NCBI GenBank assembly: GCA_007135435.1 | Contig: SLIW01000293.1 | Location: forward strand, 1-6,317 | Direction: 5' to 3' | Origin: Natronomonas sp. | GTDB lineage: Archaea > Halobacteriota > Halobacteria > Halobacteriales > Haloarculaceae | DNA length: 6,317 nucleotides | Part shown: piece after piece, positions 5,582-6,317 of the stretch | How the letters are laid out: each line of letters opens with the position of its first letter | How positions within the stretch are numbered: position 1 is the first letter of the stretch | Translations under genes and position numbers: made by a program | Notes under the pieces: generated by a model | Seen by the model: the letters and a program-made list of their open reading frames with translations, nothing else | What the model was told of the DNA's origin: nothing | The model's database searches: none

Positions 5582-6199
5582 TCAGGCGCCCGGGACGGGC
5601 AGTGGCAGCACGCCGACCAGGTGGTACATCGCGAGGGCGGCCACGCCGGTGGCGACGAGCATCACGGGCCAGACGAGACGAGTCACGTCGATGCCATCCG
5701 TCCCGAGTTCCGACAGGGACGGGGCATCGCTCTGCCAGTAGATCCCCGCGGCGGTGAGGAACAACAGCGTCGAAGACGTCGCCGAGACGATGCAGAGCGG
5801 ACAGATCGCCTCGATCACGAACAGCATGAGCGCGACGAACCCGACCGACATCAGCAACCCGATCGACGTCACCGCCAACAGCAGGCGTTCGATCTGCGGG
5901 AGCCGGTAGGTGAACCAGGTCAACACCAGCGCGAGCACGAACAGGTAGTACACGGCACCCCACATCGCGCTGGGGACGCCAAACAGGTACGACCACTCGC
6001 TGGTGATCACCGCCCACTGGGTGCCCTCGATCGCCGCCCCCGCGGGCAGCGGGAGGATCTCGAGGTGGACTCCGACGAGGAAGTTGGTATCGAGCCAGCC
6101 GAGGAAGGCGACCAGCCCGGCGAACCCGAACAACCGCTGCATCCAGGCCGTCTCGGTCGATTCGACGTGTTCCTGGGATGTCGACGTTGCGTGGGACAT
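5582..6199 (-). CDS. VKOR-family membrane thiol oxidoreductase with CxxC but no loop cysteines
   Basis: A 205-residue multi-pass protein of the vitamin K epoxide reductase family, whose members re-oxidise thiol oxidoreductases at the outer membrane face and pass electrons to a quinone. After a polar, Ser/Thr-rich N-terminus (1-20), hydrophobic helices lie at about 23-46, 74-95, 104-130, 133-153 and 174-198. The periplasm-facing loop has TSEWSYLFGVPSAMWGAVYY (66-85), matching the family Ser...FGVP...G..YY block. The quinone-side active site is ICPLC (132-136, Cys133 and Cys136). The odd point is that these are the only two cysteines in the protein, so the loop shuttle pair of typical VKOR proteins is missing and cannot relay electrons in the usual way. 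The frame is open to 6274, but the ATG at 6199 is chosen because the TATA box at 6232-6239 lies about 36 bp before it and the upstream extension is AT-rich. No thioredoxin-like domain is fused. The gene is convergent with the PLP enzyme gene. Confidence 0.82.
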   Translation of the reverse strand: MSHATSTSQEHVESTETAWMQRLFGFAGLVAFLGWLDTNFLVGVHLEILPLPAGAAIEGTQWAVITSEWSYLFGVPSAMWGAVYYLFVLALVLTWFTYRLPQIERLLLAVTSIGLLMSVGFVALMLFVIEAICPLCIVSATSSTLLFLTAAGIYWQSDAPSLSELGTDGIDVTRLVWPVMLVATGVAALAMYHLVGVLPLPVPGA

Positions 6200-6223
6200 T
6201 TGTGCTCCAGTCGAACGTAGTGT

Positions 6224-6240
6224 CGCATGCGTAATAAAAT
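6224..6240 (-). promoter_or_regulatory. promoter of the VKOR-family gene with overlapping palindrome
   Basis: On the minus strand TTTTATTA (6239-6232) forms a strong AT-rich TATA-like box about 36 bp before the ATG at 6199, giving a predicted leader near 10 bases. The perfect 8-bp palindrome CGCATGCG (6224-6231) lies directly between this box and the expected transcript start, where a repressor would block initiation. The operator role is inference. Confidence 0.5.
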
Positions 6241-6317
6241 TGTTCGTTATTCCCAATACTATAGACATCACCACAACACTCTTGACCGACCATCGATCCA
6301 GTTAGAGCGACGAGTCA
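6241..6317. other. AT-rich intergenic end of the window
   Basis: This right-hand end is much more AT-rich than the rest up to about 6285. It includes the palindrome CTATAG (6269-6274 region) and an interrupted inverted repeat AATAA-N9-TTATT (6233-6251). It may contain promoter elements for a rightward gene beyond the window. No start codon with a supported frame is visible. Confidence 0.35.

Noticed and set aside
6200..6274. Upstream extension of the VKOR-family gene to an ATG at 6274.
   Set aside because: It would translate the AT-rich promoter, adds 25 residues without family similarity, and the ATG at 6199 sits at a good distance from the TATA box.
5406..6293. A 295-codon minus-strand frame covering the VKOR region.
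   Set aside because: It is another phase of the same DNA, rich in Arg and Pro, whereas the overlapping frame gives a clean membrane protein with CPLC and FGVP motifs.

Overview
The window looks like a chromosomal piece of a halophilic archaeon (class Halobacteria). The DNA is GC-rich, with G or C at most third codon positions. The predicted proteins are strongly acidic, rich in Asp and Glu and poor in Lys. ATG and GTG starts occur without clear Shine-Dalgarno sequences, and several genes have an AT-rich TATA-like box about 25-35 bp before the start, as expected for leaderless or short-leader archaeal transcripts. Species cannot be decided from this sequence.

Layout, left to right. On the minus strand: the N-terminal 50 codons of a small membrane protein (1-150, cut by the window edge); a gene-free 400-bp stretch; a PfkB/ribokinase-family sugar or nucleoside kinase (548-1549); a 52-residue HIT-type zinc-finger microprotein (1705-1863); a 375-bp stretch without a confident gene but with a hairpin and several perfect palindromes; and a DUF1684 protein (2239-2778). 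Across a 99-bp divergent promoter region, two plus-strand genes overlap by 4 bp: a CoA-disulfide-reductase/NADH-oxidase-type flavoprotein (2878-4233) and a class V PLP-dependent enzyme related to cysteine desulfurases (4230-5348). After a 233-bp convergent spacer holding a 10-bp tandem repeat, a VKOR-family membrane protein lies on the minus strand (5582-6199) behind an AT-rich promoter.

The clearest functional link is the overlapping flavoprotein-PLP enzyme pair, which suggests coupled low-molecular-weight thiol or sulfur chemistry. The facing VKOR-like protein also belongs to a thiol-redox family. Two features depart from family expectation. The PLP enzyme has no cysteine where cysteine desulfurases carry their persulfide-forming residue. 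The VKOR-like protein keeps the CxxC active site but has no other cysteine, so the usual loop shuttle pair is missing. These two, together with the tandem repeat, the palindrome cluster and the zinc-finger microprotein, are the points most worth a second look. I saw no mobile element, CRISPR array, tRNA or rRNA gene.
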